From Calditrichota bacterium (lineage in GTDB: Bacteria; CLD3), in assembly GCA_008501735.1 (NCBI GenBank), contig QQUF01000045.1, positions 305,742 through 359,093 of the forward strand: DNA of 53,352 nt, written 5' to 3'. Below, one piece after another: positions 9,601 to 17,216 of this stretch (position 1 is the stretch's first letter; every line of letters starts with the position of its first letter). Made by a program: the position numbers and the translations under genes. A model generated the notes under the pieces. The model had not been told where the DNA came from and did not search any database. It saw only the letters and a program-made list of their open reading frames with translations.

Positions 9601-11035
9601 CCCAATTCATCTTTTGAAATAGATAAGAATCTGAGATAAATTCATAATTTTCATAAACAGGCAATCTCAATTCAACCAATTTCATTTCTTGGTTAACTGT
9701 AAGATTTGTGTAAACCTCAACCTCTCCTGAAAGCCATTCGATTTTCAAAGAATCAACTAATCCTGCATTCCCTAAGCCAAAATATACTTGAGAAGCATTT
9801 TCATCTTTAATTTCTCTGAATTGCCAAGAATTATTTGCTTTTAGACTAACCTTTGCTCCAATAGCAGAAAGATTTGAAATCATTCCGTAAAGTTTGACAC
9901 TGAGCCAATTGTTTGTGTTTCCATTATTGGTGTAAAAGAAATTGTTTCCAATATTAGCTACAAACAGATCCAAATCACCGTCTTTGTCGTAATCAACGAA
10001 ATTTACGTCCTTAGAATTTCCACCGTCAGTAAATAAACTCTTGGCAAAATTCCCACTCCCAAGATTAGTGTAAAGAGAATTATTTCCGTCATTCGCTAAA
10101 ATTAAATCCAAATCGCCATCACTATCGTAATCTCCAAAAGTGCAAGCATTTGATATTTCAGAATCTGTAACTAAATTTCCACTCGTAATTTTTGTAAATG
10201 TCTCATCGCCATTATTTTGGTAAAGTGAATTTGTCCCGTCATTCGCAACAAAGAAATCTTCCCAACCGTCATTGTTAAAATCACCAGCACAAATGTCAAA
10301 AGAATTTTCAGAATCCGTTACAATTTCACCATTTAAAATCTCAGTAAATGTTTCATCACCATTATTTTTTAATAAATTATTCATTCCATTATTGGCAATA
10401 TAGGCATCAAGAAAACCATCTTTATTAAAATCCGCCCAAACCATTTTTCTCGAATTTTGATTAGCAGAGATAAAAGAACCACTCGTAATTGCAGAAAATC
10501 CAGTACCCTCATTATTTTTATAAAGGAAATTATTTCCATTATTCGCAAAAGAAATATCTAAAAAATTATCATTATTTATGTCAGCAAAATTTACTCCATT
10601 CGAAAAACCACCTTCATTTATTATCTGCCAATTTGATGAATTATCTTCAAAACGAATGCCTTCTTCTGAGCCCGTTAAAAAAGAATTATTTTGAAAAAGC
10701 CCATTTGCAATTGCGACATCTACAAATTCATCATTTTGATAATCTCCAATTGCTACACAAAAAGAACTATTCAATTCTGAATTAAATTCATCATTTAAAT
10801 CTTTTTGAAAACTCCCATTAGCAACATTAATGTATAAATCATTGCTTTGGTTTTGACCGTTAACAACCAAAAGGTCTATCAAACCGTCAGAATTAAAATC
10901 AGCCCAAATTGAGCTATTTGAACTCTTCACCTCATTACTTAACTCTGAATTTGTAACTTTTGTAAAGACTTGCCCACTTACTATTTCGACAATTAGAAAT
11001 AAATAGCCAATCAATGAAACACCTAAAACTCGCAT
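6602..11035 (-). CDS. Giant FG-GAP/VCBS repeat protein with three ASPIC/UnbV domains and T9SS sorting domain
   Basis: The start is placed at the ATG at 11035 (1477 residues) because GAGGAAA lies 6 nt upstream and the protein then begins directly with a signal peptide. An in-frame upstream ATG would add eight residues without a better ribosome site. The protein consists of dozens of FG-GAP/VCBS repeats rich in calcium-loop motifs (D-F-N-N-D-G, D-Y-D-S-D-G-D-L-D-L). They are interrupted by three ASPIC/UnbV domains near residues 390-470, 855-930 and 1290-1370 (each N-W-L-S-x-K-L followed by F-G-L-G-N-A and a D-S-I-x-x-x-W-x-S-G type motif). A T9SS module ends it (about 1385-1477; N-Y-P-N-P-F-N-P, final K-M-L-L-L-K). 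It is the first gene of the minus-strand cluster. FG-GAP repeats build integrin-like propellers, so a surface or adhesive role is possible but unproven. Confidence 0.9.
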   Translation of the reverse strand: MRVLGVSLIGYLFLIVEIVSGQVFTKVTNSELSNEVKSSNSSIWADFNSDGLIDLLVVNGQNQSNDLYINVANGSFQKDLNDEFNSELNSSFCVAIGDYQNDEFVDVAIANGLFQNNSFLTGSEEGIRFEDNSSNWQIINEGGFSNGVNFADINNDNFLDISFANNGNNFLYKNNEGTGFSAITSGSFISANQNSRKMVWADFNKDGFLDAYIANNGMNNLLKNNGDETFTEILNGEIVTDSENSFDICAGDFNNDGWEDFFVANDGTNSLYQNNGDETFTKITSGNLVTDSEISNACTFGDYDSDGDLDLILANDGNNSLYTNLGSGNFAKSLFTDGGNSKDVNFVDYDKDGDLDLFVANIGNNFFYTNNGNTNNWLSVKLYGMISNLSAIGAKVSLKANNSWQFREIKDENASQVYFGLGNAGLVDSLKIEWLSGEVEVYTNLTVNQEMKLVELRLPVYENYEFISDSYLFQKMNWVDFDKDGDLDIISLLPEPNSNSLKALILKNDNGNFNSLPESYFYLPIDFILNDIIFYDIEDDGDLDCFYFSNYSPHLLKSENGLFANSDSTVQDINFLNYGKSKFADFDKDGDLDLAFLTLHVSQYVNQFFIAKENETFEELTNDEFVNDVTISYDGEWFDFDNDGFQDIFVLNDSPYGDNRLYKNNANGSFTEIHSSGLTDDSGEFFYSSKGDYDNDGDLDIVVITSSNSNIKNYIYRNNGNGTFTNVSTALFGLELNQQMTDVNFYDFNNDGHLDIWFQGHKYYDKQNLLMLNNANGGFIKIANGKILAEDYQVFASIGDFDADGDFDFLIPYRNNTPTDNVVKNRIFESQGNGNNWLIIDCNGKTTNSSAFGSIVRVKATIDGNSFWQMRQIEQELNGRIHFGLGDAVVVDSIIVEWFKDKKQVLTNVSVNQLLEITEEKYIVPNKLSEKFNGIKSSYGNSWADYDNDGDLDLFVPNAILEDNSFFINQSSMDFISQQNGILVNENGNSISATWGDYDNDGFLDLFVANWNNEDNFLYHNEGNGTFTKITNSSVVTDGGFSTSGTWADIDGDNDLDLFVTNWNGQFNFLYTNDGSGNFTKVTNGEIVTDGGNSYGASWADIDGDNDLDLFVPNWAGNNFLYTNEGNGNFTKIITGEIVTDGGNSYGASWGDFDADGDFDLFVTNGENQNNFLYQNDGNGNFTKLTNLNLSTDGGNSRGSSWVDFDGDSDLDLYVTNSNQRNFLYINNGSGNFTKQNYGKIVNDFEATESCSWIDFDNDGDLDLFSVNWDGEKYLFENSLEEKNWLSLKLSGVQSNTFAIGSRVKVKANGVWQTREITTQSGRYSQSGFRMNFGLGNATLVDSILIHWSSGNVETFTNLQINESITITEGFGVTDLDEVKPQVVKEFELLQNYPNPFNPKTTIQINIPQEGGFIELSIFNVKGQKVNEIFKGQVETGTKKLSWKGIDFSGKELASGVYFARLKTGKSTLTRKMLLLK

Positions 11036-11231
11036 TTTCGTTTCCTCATTAAAAAACAAAAAGTATTTTTTATTTTAACTAAATCATTCTAAAGAAAAAT
11101 TCATAAAAATTCAATAGGAAATTTTAAAGTATTTTAATTAAGGGAACTAATATGAATTTGACACAACATTACTTTTTAGAAATTAGTCAACAGATATTCT
11201 TGATTTTATGGTTGCTTTTAACCTTGCGAAA

Positions 11232-11268
11232 TTCGTAAAATAAAATGCCTTCAAAAAATGAAGGCATT
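11232..11268 (-). terminator. Hairpin followed by a T-rich tract on the minus strand
   Basis: AATGCCTTCA (11244-11253) and TGAAGGCATT (11259-11268) form a perfect 10-bp stem with a 5-nt loop. Read on the minus strand it is followed by TTTATTTTACG, a fair U-tract. It could stop transcripts running leftward from sbcC before the T9SS cluster. Confidence 0.5.
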
Positions 11269-11283
11269 CACTGTGTCCAAGAA

Positions 11284-11312
11284 TGCAACTTAATGAGCAA
11301 AATTAAGTTGCA
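11284..11312. repeat. Perfect 11-bp inverted repeat
   Basis: TGCAACTTAAT (11284-11294) and ATTAAGTTGCA (11302-11312) are exact reverse complements around a 7-nt loop. No U-tract follows on either strand, so an operator or RNA structural element is more likely than a terminator. Confidence 0.6.
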
Positions 11313-11381
11313 AATTTTTAAGGTTAGGTTAGAAGGAGTTTTTCTATAGGGATTTTTTGATTTTTAAGACTCACCAAAAAA

Positions 11382-11473
11382 TAGATTTCTCCTAAGGTTA
11401 AGGTTAGGAAAATGATTCACAGAGTCATTTGTAAAAAGATGACTCTGTTGAATCTAGATTTCTCCAAAGGTTA
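11382..11473. repeat. 19-bp direct repeat flanking a 15-bp stem-loop
   Basis: The units at 11382-11400 and 11455-11473 agree at 18 of 19 positions. Between them lies an inverted repeat: 11414-11428 pairs with 11439-11454 (GATTC then ACAGAGTCAT, against ATGACTCTGT, one bulged T, then GAATC), giving 15 base pairs around a 10-nt loop. The nested order is repeat, hairpin, repeat. Confidence 0.6.
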
Positions 11474-11577
11474 ACCGAAAACAAAATAACTTATACGAAT
11501 AACAAAAATGATTTTTGCTTGTGAACTTCAAAAAGCCAATGCGAATTTCAACATAATTTTACTAAAGGTTCCCTAAA

Positions 11578-11982
11578 GTGGTTACAATAAATTCCGATGA
11601 ACTAAATTTTCAATTTGTAAGAAGTAGTGGACCAGGAGGGCAACACGTCAATAAAACATCTACAAAAGTCATTTTGTCCTTTAATCTCGCGACATCGAAT
11701 TCATTTACCGATGAAGAAAAAATAATAATTTACAAGAAGCTAAATTCAAATCTGGACAATGAAGGGAATTTGCAAGTTGTTTGCCAAGAGACAAGAAGTC
11801 AACACAAAAACAAAACAATTGCAATTACGAAGCTCAGAAGCATTCTCACAAAAGCTCTTGTTAAGCCAAAATTTCGAGTCCGAACAAAACCAACAAGGTC
11901 TTCTCAAGAAAAAAGACTTCGACTCAAAACCGAAAAATCCCAAACAAAAAAATTACGTGGCAAAGTCCAAAGAGACGAATGA
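11578..11982 (+). CDS. arfB: Alternative ribosome-rescue factor B (peptidyl-tRNA hydrolase)
   Basis: This 134-residue protein has the class I release-factor signature S-S-G-P-G-G-Q-H-V-N-K-T, with the catalytic GGQ at residues 20-22. It lacks the stop-codon recognition domain and ends in a basic lysine/arginine-rich tail (about residues 100-134). Length and layout match ArfB/YaeJ. That protein enters stalled ribosomes whose mRNA channel is empty and hydrolyses the peptidyl-tRNA, with the tail lying in the mRNA channel. The start is a GTG with AAAGG about 10 nt upstream. The gene converges on sbcC with only 5 nt between the stops. Confidence 0.9.
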   Translation: MVTINSDELNFQFVRSSGPGGQHVNKTSTKVILSFNLATSNSFTDEEKIIIYKKLNSNLDNEGNLQVVCQETRSQHKNKTIAITKLRSILTKALVKPKFRVRTKPTRSSQEKRLRLKTEKSQTKKLRGKVQRDE

Positions 11983-11987
11983 TTGTT

Positions 11988-14900
11988 TTAATTTACAATC
12001 GAAACTAAACTTCCTCTTTGTGGGTGTTTTTCTACTTCAAGTCTGACGGGAAAAACGTTTTTTAGGCTTTCGAGGTGAGTAACAATTAAGATTTTTTCAA
12101 AATCGTCTTTGATTGAGTTTATTGCTTCAATCAAATTTTCCAAACCTTCGTCGTCTTGTGTTCCAAACCCTTCATCAATTACTAAAGTTTGAAGTCTTGT
12201 TCCAGCACGTTGAGCAAGAACTTTCGAAATCGCCACACGCAAAGCAAAATCAATTCTGAAAGATTCTCCGCCACTGTAAAGTTCGTAATTTCGACTTCCC
12301 AAAACATCAGAAATTATAATGTCCAATGACTCGCGGAATTCGCCACCTTTAGTCTCACGTTGAGTCTGAAAAACCAAAGCAGTTGTTCCGTTTGTGAGCC
12401 TCGAAAGAATTTCGTTTGCTTCGACTTCAATTTGTTCAATTTCGTTTTCAATGATTAGTGCTGGGATTCCGTTTTTACTGAACATTTTCTCAACTTCTTC
12501 TGAGACAAAGTGTTCTTCTCGGAATGCCCTTGTTTCTTCCTTGAATTTTGCCAAAGATTTTTCAGATTCCAAAACCTGATTTAATTTTTCCTTCAAGCTA
12601 CCAATATCAGTGAGTTTTTCAGTTTTGATTTCTGTTTGAATTTTGAGCTTACTTTGTGCTTCCTCAATTTCAAAAGACAAATCATTTTGCTCCGAAATTG
12701 CTTTTTGAATTTCAGCAACCTCTTTTGAAAGTTCTTCGACTTGCTTCAACTTTCTTGCACCTTCTTTTCGCAATTCAATAATTTCAACCTCAAGCTCCGA
12801 AATTCTTCCTTTTGCATTTTTTAATTTTTCAAAAAAACTAACTGCGTCTTTTAAATTTTCCAAATTTTCTTTAACAAATTCGTGTTTCTTCGGCTCGTAA
12901 TGGATTTTCAAAATTTGATTTCCAATTTTCTCCAATTCTGCTCGTTCTTCAAGTGAAAAATTTTCTGTTTCCAAAAGTTCTTCAAATTGCTTTCGCCTTT
13001 GAGTCAGTTCCAAAATTTTCTCACGCAATTCGGTGCTTTCCGTTTGCGAATCAGTGAGTTTTGCAAATTCAACCTTAAAGTGTGCAAGCGAATCAACAAG
13101 ACTTGAAAGTTTGCGAAGCTCTTCCGTCGAAAAATTTAACTCAGAAATTTGAGATGAAATTTTGGAATACTCTACTCTTTCAGGTTTGGAGAAATCACGA
13201 TTTTTAATTTTAGTTTCTTTTTCCAAAATCTCATTTTTAAGCATCTCAACTTCGGCTTTAAAACTTTCTGATTCTTTTACTTTTGATTGAATCTCGCCAA
13301 TTTTCGAGTCAATTTCTTTTAAGGAAATTAGTTTCTGCTTTTCAGTTTTAAATTTTTCGGTTAAAGAATTGAGCTTCTCTTTTGTGTTTCCAAGCTCATT
13401 TTTCAAAGTCTGAATTTTCTTTTCGCGGATTTTAATTTCAGTTTCATAATGATTTTCAACTTGGTGAAATCTTCCTTCTGAAAGTTCGCTTTGGCAAATT
13501 GGGCAAGAATTTTCACCTTGATGCAAAAGTGTGTTTTTTTCTTCCAAATCAGAAATTTCTGTTTTCAAATTCAATATTTCTTTTGGAATCAGATTTGTAA
13601 AGTTTTCTCGTAAACTTTTTCCGTCAGTCTCAATTTCCCGCAATTCATTTTCAAGTTTTTCTTTTAAAATAGCTTTTTCTTTGAGTTCAGAAAGTTGTTT
13701 TTGAAAGTGTGCAACTTGTGAAAGTTTCCCTTTAAAATCTGAAATTTTGTTGCGATTGTTTTGAATTTCAGTTTCAAGGACTGTCTTCTCTTTTTCAATT
13801 TTTGTAAAAATATTCTGTCTTTGAGTTTCCAATTCCTGCAAAATCTCTTGCTTAGAATTCACTTCTTTAAAAGTAGTTTCGGCTTTCTTCAGGTCTTCAA
13901 AACCTTTTTCAATTTCATTTTTTCTTTTCTGAATTTGAAGAAGGTTTTCCATTCTTTTTTTATGCGAATTAATTTCAGCCGAAACTTTAGCTTCTTGAGT
14001 TTCAAGACCGTTTTTTGTAGTTGCAATTTTCTTTTCAATTTCGTTGGCATTTTGCTTTAAAACCGCAAGTTCGGTTTGTTTTTGAGAAAGGATTTTTGCC
14101 TCTTCTTGAAGTTCTAAAAACTTTTTGTAATTCCTTTCAATCTCATCTTCCAAAGAAATTATTCTTTTACTTTCAGTAAGTTTGACACCAACATTTTTAC
14201 CTTTTTCTATCAACCTTTCTTTTTCTTCTTCTGCATTTTTCAACTGATTTTGTAGAGAAAGATTCTGCTTTTTGAGGAGTTCAAAACTTTCTTGGTTTTT
14301 CTGGAGTTGGACAACTTCAGAAGAAACTGCCAAAATTACTTTTTCGATTTGTGAAAGTTGTTCTTCGTTAATTGTCAAGGATTCCTCAAAACCCTTTTTC
14401 TCAGAAATGTGTTCTTCAAATTCTGCAATTCGTCTTTGGATAAATTCGATTTCTTTGAGAGCATTCTTTTTATCTTCTTTGGCGAGTTTCTCGAGTCTTG
14501 AATAAATTCCAAGATTTAAAATTTTTGCTAATATTTCTTTTCTTTGTGAAGGAGATTTTTTTGCAAACTCGTTCGAACGACCTTGTAGTAGAAAAGAAGA
14601 GTTCACAAAAGTATCGTAATCAACTTTTAAAGTTTCATTAATTTTGTTTTGAGTTTGAGAAATTGAAACGTCGTCAAGAGTGTGAAAAGATGCAGCATTT
14701 TCGTCAAAAATCTGGAAACTGAGAACGTGAGGACGAGATTTTCCAAGATTGTAAGTTCTGACTACACGATAAAGTTCGTCTGAAAGAAGAAAATCAAATT
14801 CAACAATTGTTTCTGTTGAGCCAATTCTAACGACTTTTTCATTCGACTTACTTGACTTACTTGTTTCACCCCAAATAGCCCAAGTTACTCCGTCAAGCAA

Positions 14901-15023
14901 AGCAGATTTACCGTGTCCATTTTTGCCAGAAAGGCAAGCAATGCTAAACTTTGTAAAATCAATTTCTTGAGCAGGTTCGCCATAACTAAGAAAATTTTGG
15001 AGCATTAATCGAATTGGAATCAT
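11988..15023 (-). CDS. sbcC: Exonuclease subunit SbcC (Rad50-like ATPase)
   Basis: A 1011-residue SMC/Rad50-type ATPase. The Walker A motif G-K-N-G-H-G-K-S is at residues 33-40. Long heptad-rich coiled coils run from about 180 to 850, broken by the zinc hook C-P-I-C near residue 504. The ABC signature Y-S-G-G-E-S-F-R and Walker B L-V-I-D-E-G-F-G lie near the C-terminus. With SbcD (Mre11) it forms the nuclease that processes DNA ends and cuts hairpins or long palindromes. No sbcD is present beside it: the 213 bases upstream hold no gene and the next gene on that side is rplM on the other strand. sbcD should therefore be elsewhere. Confidence 0.95.
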   Translation of the reverse strand: MIPIRLMLQNFLSYGEPAQEIDFTKFSIACLSGKNGHGKSALLDGVTWAIWGETSKSSKSNEKVVRIGSTETIVEFDFLLSDELYRVVRTYNLGKSRPHVLSFQIFDENAASFHTLDDVSISQTQNKINETLKVDYDTFVNSSFLLQGRSNEFAKKSPSQRKEILAKILNLGIYSRLEKLAKEDKKNALKEIEFIQRRIAEFEEHISEKKGFEESLTINEEQLSQIEKVILAVSSEVVQLQKNQESFELLKKQNLSLQNQLKNAEEEKERLIEKGKNVGVKLTESKRIISLEDEIERNYKKFLELQEEAKILSQKQTELAVLKQNANEIEKKIATTKNGLETQEAKVSAEINSHKKRMENLLQIQKRKNEIEKGFEDLKKAETTFKEVNSKQEILQELETQRQNIFTKIEKEKTVLETEIQNNRNKISDFKGKLSQVAHFQKQLSELKEKAILKEKLENELREIETDGKSLRENFTNLIPKEILNLKTEISDLEEKNTLLHQGENSCPICQSELSEGRFHQVENHYETEIKIREKKIQTLKNELGNTKEKLNSLTEKFKTEKQKLISLKEIDSKIGEIQSKVKESESFKAEVEMLKNEILEKETKIKNRDFSKPERVEYSKISSQISELNFSTEELRKLSSLVDSLAHFKVEFAKLTDSQTESTELREKILELTQRRKQFEELLETENFSLEERAELEKIGNQILKIHYEPKKHEFVKENLENLKDAVSFFEKLKNAKGRISELEVEIIELRKEGARKLKQVEELSKEVAEIQKAISEQNDLSFEIEEAQSKLKIQTEIKTEKLTDIGSLKEKLNQVLESEKSLAKFKEETRAFREEHFVSEEVEKMFSKNGIPALIIENEIEQIEVEANEILSRLTNGTTALVFQTQRETKGGEFRESLDIIISDVLGSRNYELYSGGESFRIDFALRVAISKVLAQRAGTRLQTLVIDEGFGTQDDEGLENLIEAINSIKDDFEKILIVTHLESLKNVFPVRLEVEKHPQRGSLVSIVN

Positions 15024-15165
15024 TTTGTCTTTTACCAGATTTTTTTTGAGAAAGTTATAAAAACGTTTTCTCGTTAGTTTGAAAGTAGATTTTTCAAAAT
15101 TGAAAGTTAATAAAATTGCAAAAATTTCTGATTATTTAATAATTTTAAATTGGTTAAAAAGTAGG

Positions 15166-15197
15166 TTGACTTTTAGCAAGTCATATTTTAAATTTTG
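15166..15197 (+). promoter_or_regulatory. Possible promoter of the rplM operon
   Basis: TTGACT at 15166-15171 is followed about 18 nt later by TTAAATTTTG, which resembles both a sigma-70 -10 element and the Bacteroidota TAnnTTTG box with one mismatch. It lies about 40 nt before the TTG start of rplM in a region without genes. This is a pattern match only. Confidence 0.35.
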
Positions 15198-15236
15198 AGG
15201 CTCAATTTTGATGTAAACAATTAACGGAGAACTGAA

Positions 15237-15671
15237 TTGAAAACATTCATCCCTAAAGTTGATGACGTACAAAGTGGTCGTAAATGGTACGTCGTTGATG
15301 CAACAGATAAAACTTTAGGAAGACTTGCTTCTCAAATTGCTCACGTAATTCGTGGCAAAAACAAACCTTATTTCGTTCCGCACCTTGATACAGGCGATTT
15401 TGTAATTGTCTTGAATGCAGAAAAAATTAAGATTACTGGAAACAAAGTCAACCAAAAAGTTTATCAAAGACACACCCAACATCCGGGTGGGTTTAGAGAA
15501 GTCAGTTTCAAAAAGCTTTTAGCTGAGAAACCTGAAAGAATTATTGAAAGTGCTGTTTATGGAATGCTTCCAAAAAACACACTTGGTAAAAAATTGAAAA
15601 AGAAACTATTTGTTTATTCAGGTACTGAACATCCTCACGGAGCTCAAACACCTCAAGCAATGGTTGTTTAA
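15237..15671 (+). CDS. rplM: 50S ribosomal protein L13
   Basis: A 144-residue protein with the L13 landmarks W-Y-V-V-D-A-x-D-K-x-L-G-R-L-A-S near the N-terminus, N-A-E-K-I-K-I-T-G-N-K, Y-x-R-H-T-x-H-P-G-G, and G-M-L-P-K-N-T-L-G. The start is a TTG with GGAG 7 nt upstream; no ATG is available at the expected N-terminus. It is the first gene of a translation operon and is followed 29 nt later by rpsI, the usual bacterial pairing. L13 is an early assembly protein of the large subunit. Confidence 0.97.
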   Translation: MKTFIPKVDDVQSGRKWYVVDATDKTLGRLASQIAHVIRGKNKPYFVPHLDTGDFVIVLNAEKIKITGNKVNQKVYQRHTQHPGGFREVSFKKLLAEKPERIIESAVYGMLPKNTLGKKLKKKLFVYSGTEHPHGAQTPQAMVV

Positions 15672-15700
15672 TTTAAACTAAATAATATGGCAGTTTGTTA

Positions 15701-16093
15701 ATGTCTGAAAAAAGAAAAATATTTACAGGTAGAAGAAAAAGCTCGGTTGCTAGAGTAAGAATCGAACCTGGTGATGGTAAAATTATCATCAATAAAATGG
15801 AGTCTTTGAGCTACTTAAAGCGCAAAACTCTCCAAAAGATAATCGAAGAACCCTTTACAGTATTAGAAGCACTTGGAAAATTTAACATCATAGCTAATGT
15901 TAATGGTGGTGGATTAAGTGGTCAAGCTGGTGCAGTTCGTCTTGGAATCGCAAGAGGTTTGATTGATTACGACCCTGAGTTTAGAACTGTTCTTAAAAAA
16001 GCAGGTTTCTTAACTAGAGACTCTAGAGAAGTTGAGCGTAAAAAATACGGTCTTGCAGGTGCACGTCGTAAGTTCCAATTCTCTAAAAGATAA
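15701..16093 (+). CDS. rpsI: 30S ribosomal protein S9
   Basis: A 130-residue S9. It begins with the R-K-S-S-V-A-R-V-R-I region, continues with the glycine-rich V-N-G-G-G-L-S-G-Q-A-G-A-V-R-L-G-I-A-R-G-L segment, and ends in the basic tail K-K-Y-G-L-A-G-A-R-R-K-F-Q-F-S-K-R, whose last residues contact P-site tRNA. The ATG at 15701 is preferred to the in-frame TTG at 15695. The ribosome site is weak, so translation may be coupled to rplM. Confidence 0.97.
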   Translation: MSEKRKIFTGRRKSSVARVRIEPGDGKIIINKMESLSYLKRKTLQKIIEEPFTVLEALGKFNIIANVNGGGLSGQAGAVRLGIARGLIDYDPEFRTVLKKAGFLTRDSREVERKKYGLAGARRKFQFSKR

Positions 16094-16111
16094 ATTTTAT
16101 TTAATGACACA

Positions 16112-16169
16112 CACCGAAAGCATTCTTTTGATTCTCGGTGCCTTTTTAGGTGGAATCGAAGTTTCGGTG
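16112..16169 (+). promoter_or_regulatory. Candidate rpsB leader with two mutually exclusive pairings
   Basis: CACCGA (16112-16117) can pair with TCGGTG (16135-16140), which is followed by CCTTTTT and looks like a weak terminator of rplM-rpsI. The same left arm, extended to CACCGAAA (16112-16119), can instead pair with TTTCGGTG (16162-16169) just before a GGAGG. Such a switch is typical of attenuators or ribosomal-protein autoregulatory leaders, but regulation here is inferred only. Confidence 0.45.
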
Positions 16170-16202
16170 GAGGATTAACCAAACAGGAAAATTAGAAATT
16201 CT

Positions 16203-17129
16203 ATGGCAGAAATAACAATAGAAGAACTTTTAGTTTCGGGTGCTCATTTTGGGCATTTAGCACGTCTTTGGAACCCGAAAATGAGACCTTACATTTTTAT
16301 GAAAAAAAATGGGGTTCACGTACTTGACCTTAAAAAAACATTAGTAATGTTAAATTCATCAGCTAATGCAATTCGTGAACTCGCAGAAAATGGAGAGAAA
16401 ATTCTCTTCGTTGGAACCAAAAAACAAGCACAAGAAATTATTAAAAACGAAGCTGAGCGTTGTGGAATGTACTACATAACTGAAAGATGGTTAGGTGGAA
16501 CACTTACAAATCTACAAACTGTTCGCAGAAGTATAAAAACTCTTAAAAACATCGAAAAGATGTTTGCTGACGGAACAGCTGATAGCTTAAAGAAAAATGA
16601 GCGTTTAACTCTTGAGAGAAAACGTTTAAAGCTAGAAACTGTCCTAAGCGGTATTAAAGACCTTAACAGACTTCCAGGGGCTTTGTTTGTTGTTGACATC
16701 AAAAAAGAGCATATTGCAATTGCAGAAGCTAAGAAATTAGACATTCCTGTTTTTGCAATAGTAGATACAAATTGTGACCCGGAAATCGTTGACCACGTTA
16801 TTCCAGCTAACGATGACGCTTTTAAATCAATTGCTGTAATCACAAAAACTATTGCTGATTCAGTTCTTGAAGGAGCTCAAATCCATCAAGAAAAAGTTAA
16901 AGCACTCGATATGGACAAAATCTTAAAAGATGCTGACTTTTCAAGAAAAAATAGAGATTCAAGAGGTGGAGGCAAAGACGCTCCTAGACGTAGAAGACGC
17001 AAAAGAAGATCAGAAGAAGATTCTGCTCCAAAAAGTGCCGCTCCTACAAAACAAGCTCCAACTCCTGCTGCTCCAAAAGCAGAAGTTAAAGTTGAAGCTC
17101 CTAAAGAAACTTCAAAATCCGAAGAATAA
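16203..17129 (+). CDS. rpsB: 30S ribosomal protein S2 with long C-terminal extension
   Basis: The S2 core spans about residues 1-230. Landmarks are E-E-L-L-V-S-G-A-H-F-G-H, R-L-W-N-P-K-M-R-P-Y-I-F, L-F-V-G-T-K-K-Q-A, R-W-L-G-G-T-L-T-N and P-x-F-A-I-V-D-T-N-C-D-P. The total is 308 residues, longer than the usual 230-260. Residues about 240-308 form a low-complexity tail: an arginine/lysine-rich block near 255-270, then proline, alanine, lysine and glutamate. Such tails occur in Bacteroidota-type S2 proteins; no function is assigned. S2 joins the small subunit late and contacts S1. A strong hairpin separates it from tsf. Confidence 0.97.
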   Translation: MAEITIEELLVSGAHFGHLARLWNPKMRPYIFMKKNGVHVLDLKKTLVMLNSSANAIRELAENGEKILFVGTKKQAQEIIKNEAERCGMYYITERWLGGTLTNLQTVRRSIKTLKNIEKMFADGTADSLKKNERLTLERKRLKLETVLSGIKDLNRLPGALFVVDIKKEHIAIAEAKKLDIPVFAIVDTNCDPEIVDHVIPANDDAFKSIAVITKTIADSVLEGAQIHQEKVKALDMDKILKDADFSRKNRDSRGGGKDAPRRRRRKRRSEEDSAPKSAAPTKQAPTPAAPKAEVKVEAPKETSKSEE

Positions 17130-17143
17130 TTTTTTTAGAATTT

Positions 17144-17183
17144 TAAAATTAAGGCACAGCAATTTCGTTGTGCCTTAATTTTA
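17144..17183 (+). terminator. Strong stem-loop between rpsB and tsf
   Basis: TAAAATTAAGGCACA (17144-17158) pairs perfectly with TGTGCCTTAATTTTA (17169-17183), and a G-U plus a C-G pair extend the stem to 17 pairs around a 6-nt loop. The T-rich 3' arm makes it terminator-like, although rpsB and tsf are normally co-transcribed. It may be a partial terminator or a processing site that sets the S2:EF-Ts ratio. Confidence 0.65.
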
Positions 17184-17216
17184 TACTTGAAAACATAAAC
17201 ATTAAGGAAATATAAA

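Larger units (their letters stand above)
11036..11577. other. Non-coding region with several hairpins and AAGGTTA repeats
   Basis: No convincing gene is visible in these 542 bases. The stretch holds three strong inverted repeats (11244-11268, 11284-11312 and 11414-11454). It also has a 19-bp direct repeat with one mismatch at 11382-11400 and 11455-11473, sharing TAGATTTCTCC and AAGGTTA. Further AGGTTA copies occur near 11320-11330 and 11401-11407. It separates the T9SS cluster (minus) from arfB (plus). It could hold leader RNA for either side or a small RNA; the sequence alone does not decide. Confidence 0.6.

Noticed and set aside
10489-10785. 98-codon open frame on the plus strand inside the FG-GAP gene
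   Set aside because: It is antisense to repeated calcium-loop codons of a clearly real protein; the open frame is a by-product of that codon pattern.
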